A stretch of 8,331 nucleotides of DNA from UKL13-2 sp031370625 (GTDB lineage: Bacteria > Pseudomonadota > Gammaproteobacteria > Burkholderiales > Usitatibacteraceae), in assembly GCA_031370625.1 (NCBI GenBank), contig JANMQR010000025.1, positions 1-8,331 on the forward strand, in the 5' to 3' direction. Positions 7,301 through 8,331 of the stretch are shown here, in pieces (within the stretch, counting starts at the first letter, position 1; each line of letters begins with the position of its first letter). A program made the position numbers and the translations under genes. The notes below the pieces were generated by a model, which was not told the DNA's origin, ran no database searches, and saw only the letters and a program-made list of their open reading frames with translations.

Positions 7301-7315
7301 TCATTCAAATGACAA
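7298..7315. promoter_or_regulatory. Perfect 18-bp palindromic operator for a Crp/Fnr-type dimer
   Basis: TTGTCATT-CA-AATGACAA has two perfect 8-bp arms and a 2-bp centre. Read as a Crp-type site it is TGTCA-N6-TGACA (7299-7314), with the same half-site length and spacing as the E. coli CRP site TGTGA-N6-TCACA but a different fourth base. It lies between the regulator gene and the operon. It covers the -35 and spacer of the regulator's promoter and is centred about 41.5 bp from the likely operon start. Binding by the neighbouring regulator is inferred from family architecture and position. Confidence 0.75.
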
Positions 7316-7325
7316 TTCCTATATT
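7298..7325 (+). promoter_or_regulatory. Sigma-70-type promoter of the Crp/Fnr-family regulator
   Basis: TTGTCA (7298-7303, five of six) and TATATT (7320-7325, five of six) are separated by 16 bp. Transcription would start near 7332, about 16 nt before the ATG at 7348. This excludes the upstream in-frame GTG (7273) and ATG (7309) as starts for this transcript. The palindromic operator occupies the -35 and most of the spacer, so a bound dimer should block polymerase. Confidence 0.6.
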
Positions 7326-7347
7326 GCACCGCAACAATTCCGAACAA

Positions 7348-8043
7348 ATGACGGCAGCAGCGTCACCTACGCCGCTGGGTAAATTCTTGTCCGCGTCGCG
7401 CTGGTCGGCGAGCTTGTCAACAGATGAATTGAATCGTGTTGAGACCGAAATCATGGTTCGAAAAATTTCGGCTGGCGGCTATGTTTGTCGCAAGGGCGAG
7501 CCCGTTGACGCGTGGATTGGCGTGATTTCCGGGCTCGCGAAAATGAGTTTATTTTCTGCAAGCGGTAAGCTAACGACCCTCACCGGCGTGCCCTCCGGCG
7601 GCTGGTTTGGTGAAGGCTCGATCATGAAAGATGAATCGCGCAAGTACGACATCATGGCGCTTCGTGCATGTCAGGTGGCCTACATGCCGCGCGCGACGTT
7701 CATGCGTCTGCTTGATACGAACATTGGCTTCAATCGATTCTTGATCGTGCAGCTCAACGAACGCTTGGGGCAATTTATTACCATCGTCGAAGGCGAACGT
7801 TTGCTTGAACCGGATGCGCGGGTGGCGCGCGCGCTCGGGGCGCTATTTAACCCGGTGCTGTATCCGGGCCTGGGCCGCGAATTACAAATCTCACAGGAGG
7901 AAATCGGCTTGCTCTCCGGCGTATCGCGCCAACGCGTGAATCAGGCGCTGCAAGTTCTGGAGCGTGCTGGGTTACTGAAAGTGGAATCGGTCGGCATTAC
8001 GGTGATCGATCTGCCTGGACTACAGCGCTTTGAGGCATCTTAG
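7348..8043 (+). CDS. Crp/Fnr-family transcriptional regulator
   Basis: A 231-residue dimeric DNA-binding regulator. The cNMP-like sensor beta-roll spans about 22-125 (ISAGGYVCRKGEPVDAWIGV near its start), then the dimer helix (about 126-155), then a winged helix-turn-helix with ISQEEIGLLSGVSRQRVNQA (171-190). Aligned without gaps to E. coli CRP's DNA-binding helices, Arg180 is kept (R184), while Glu181 and Arg185 both become Gln (Q185, Q189). In the cAMP pocket region Glu72 and Arg82 have counterparts (E89, R98), but Ser83 is replaced by Lys99, so cAMP as effector is doubtful. There are only two cysteines (47, 108), so no FNR-type iron-sulphur cluster. The ATG at 7348 is chosen because the promoter TSS lies just upstream and the resulting N-terminus (MTAAASPTPLGKFLSASRW) suits the family; a clear SD is lacking. 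The gene is divergent from the transport operon and is probably its regulator. Confidence 0.87.
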   Translation: MTAAASPTPLGKFLSASRWSASLSTDELNRVETEIMVRKISAGGYVCRKGEPVDAWIGVISGLAKMSLFSASGKLTTLTGVPSGGWFGEGSIMKDESRKYDIMALRACQVAYMPRATFMRLLDTNIGFNRFLIVQLNERLGQFITIVEGERLLEPDARVARALGALFNPVLYPGLGRELQISQEEIGLLSGVSRQRVNQALQVLERAGLLKVESVGITVIDLPGLQRFEAS

Positions 8044-8060
8044 CTTCAATTCAAAACACT

Positions 8061-8111
8061 AGCATTGGCGGGGCTTTCAGAGCACAAATGCTCCGTGACC
8101 CCCGCCCCGCC
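8061..8111 (+). terminator. GC-rich nested inverted repeat after the regulator; possible terminator or attenuator
   Basis: GGCGGGGC (8067-8074) pairs perfectly with GCCCCGCC (8104-8111), enclosing a second hairpin GAGCA-CAAA-TGCTC (8080-8093). Two alternative pairings exist: GGCGGGG also fits CCCCGCC at 8100-8106, and AGCATT (8061-8066) fits AATGCT (8087-8092), which would break the inner hairpin. No T-run follows directly (TAGGCTTTATATCC), so it is a poor intrinsic terminator. Its position between a stop codon and the next gene's start makes transcript-end processing or attenuation possible. Confidence 0.4.
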
Positions 8112-8143
8112 TAGGCTTTATATCCTGACTCTGAAAGAAAAAC

Positions 8144-8331
8144 ATGGCATCTGCACGCGAAAGTGACATTCAAAATATGGCCCTATTCTGTGATTTCGAG
8201 AATATGGTGCTCGGCTCACGCAACGCCAAACTTACCGAGTTTGATATTCGCAAGGTGCTGGAACGGCTGTTGGTGAAGGGCGATATCGTGGTCAAGAAAG
8301 CATATTGCGATTGGCAGAATTACAAGGATTT
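8144..8331 (+). CDS. NYN-domain (LabA/DUF88-like) putative ribonuclease, N-terminal fragment
   Basis: The frame starts at ATG 8144 and runs open off the right edge (62 full codons). It begins MASARESDIQNMALFCDFEN, followed by a region with FDIRKVLERLLVKGDIVVKK and AYCDWQNYKD. The hydrophobic strand ending in an acidic residue (ALFCD17FEN) and the following 'KKAYCDW' strand are typical of NYN domains, a PIN-like metal-dependent RNase fold. Family members of this type often carry a C-terminal LOTUS/OST-HTH RNA-binding domain, which would lie outside the window. The SD is weak (GAAAGAA). The gene is 100 nt downstream of the regulator, beyond a strong hairpin. A possible promoter of its own has TATATC at 8119-8124 with GTGACC 18 bp upstream (four of six each). 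A link to the transport operon is not indicated. Confidence 0.75.
   Translation, partial: MASARESDIQNMALFCDFENMVLGSRNAKLTEFDIRKVLERLLVKGDIVVKKAYCDWQNYKD

Noticed and set aside
7273..7347. N-terminal extension of the regulator from GTG 7273 or ATG 7309
   Set aside because: Both starts lie upstream of the predicted transcription start (about 7332), one overlaps the operator, and the added residues do not look like a Crp/Fnr N-terminus.
8160..8180. Second operator-like sequence (TGACATTCAAAAT) at the start of the NYN gene
   Set aside because: It resembles only one arm and the centre of the palindrome, has no inverted second arm, and lies within coding sequence.

Overview
The window reads as bacterial chromosome, most likely from a betaproteobacterium (Burkholderiales-like). 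That placement rests on family resemblance of the encoded proteins: the Crp/Fnr regulator, the LivM N-terminus, the basic LivF tail and the NYN protein all look like forms I associate with that class. Codon use is more A/T-rich than in most Burkholderiales, so I do not name a genus.

Positions 1-7230 form one co-directional minus-strand gene train, read from high to low coordinates: long-chain acyl-CoA ligase (AMP-forming), LivG-type ATPase, LivH-type permease, LivM-type permease, periplasmic substrate-binding protein, LivF-type ATPase, and the N-terminus of a second adenylating enzyme (PaaK/phenylacetate-CoA ligase-like) that leaves the window at base 1. The first three genes overlap at their ends (ATGA, then TAATG). 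The next gaps are 15 nt and 96 nt. A REP-like hairpin then separates the binding-protein gene from livF, and 13 nt separate livF from the paaK-like gene. All parts of a branched-chain amino-acid/carboxylate (HAAT) ABC importer are present, bracketed by two CoA ligases. The simplest reading is an uptake-and-activation module for a carboxylic acid (fatty, aromatic or related) rather than plain leucine transport. The substrate cannot be read from sequence.

Positions 7231-7347 are a divergent control region. A perfect 18-bp palindrome (7298-7315) lies across the -35 and spacer of a good promoter for the rightward Crp/Fnr-family gene (7348-8043). The same palindrome is centred about 41.5 bp upstream of a plausible start point for the leftward operon, which has a poor -35. 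This geometry suggests that the regulator represses itself and activates the transport/ligase operon.

Positions 8044-8143 hold a GC-rich nested inverted repeat. From 8144 to the right edge is the start of an NYN-domain (LabA/DUF88-like) putative RNase, probably unrelated to the operon.

I see no tRNA, rRNA, CRISPR array, transposase or phage gene. The window looks like ordinary metabolic chromosome; its most interesting part is the divergent switch.
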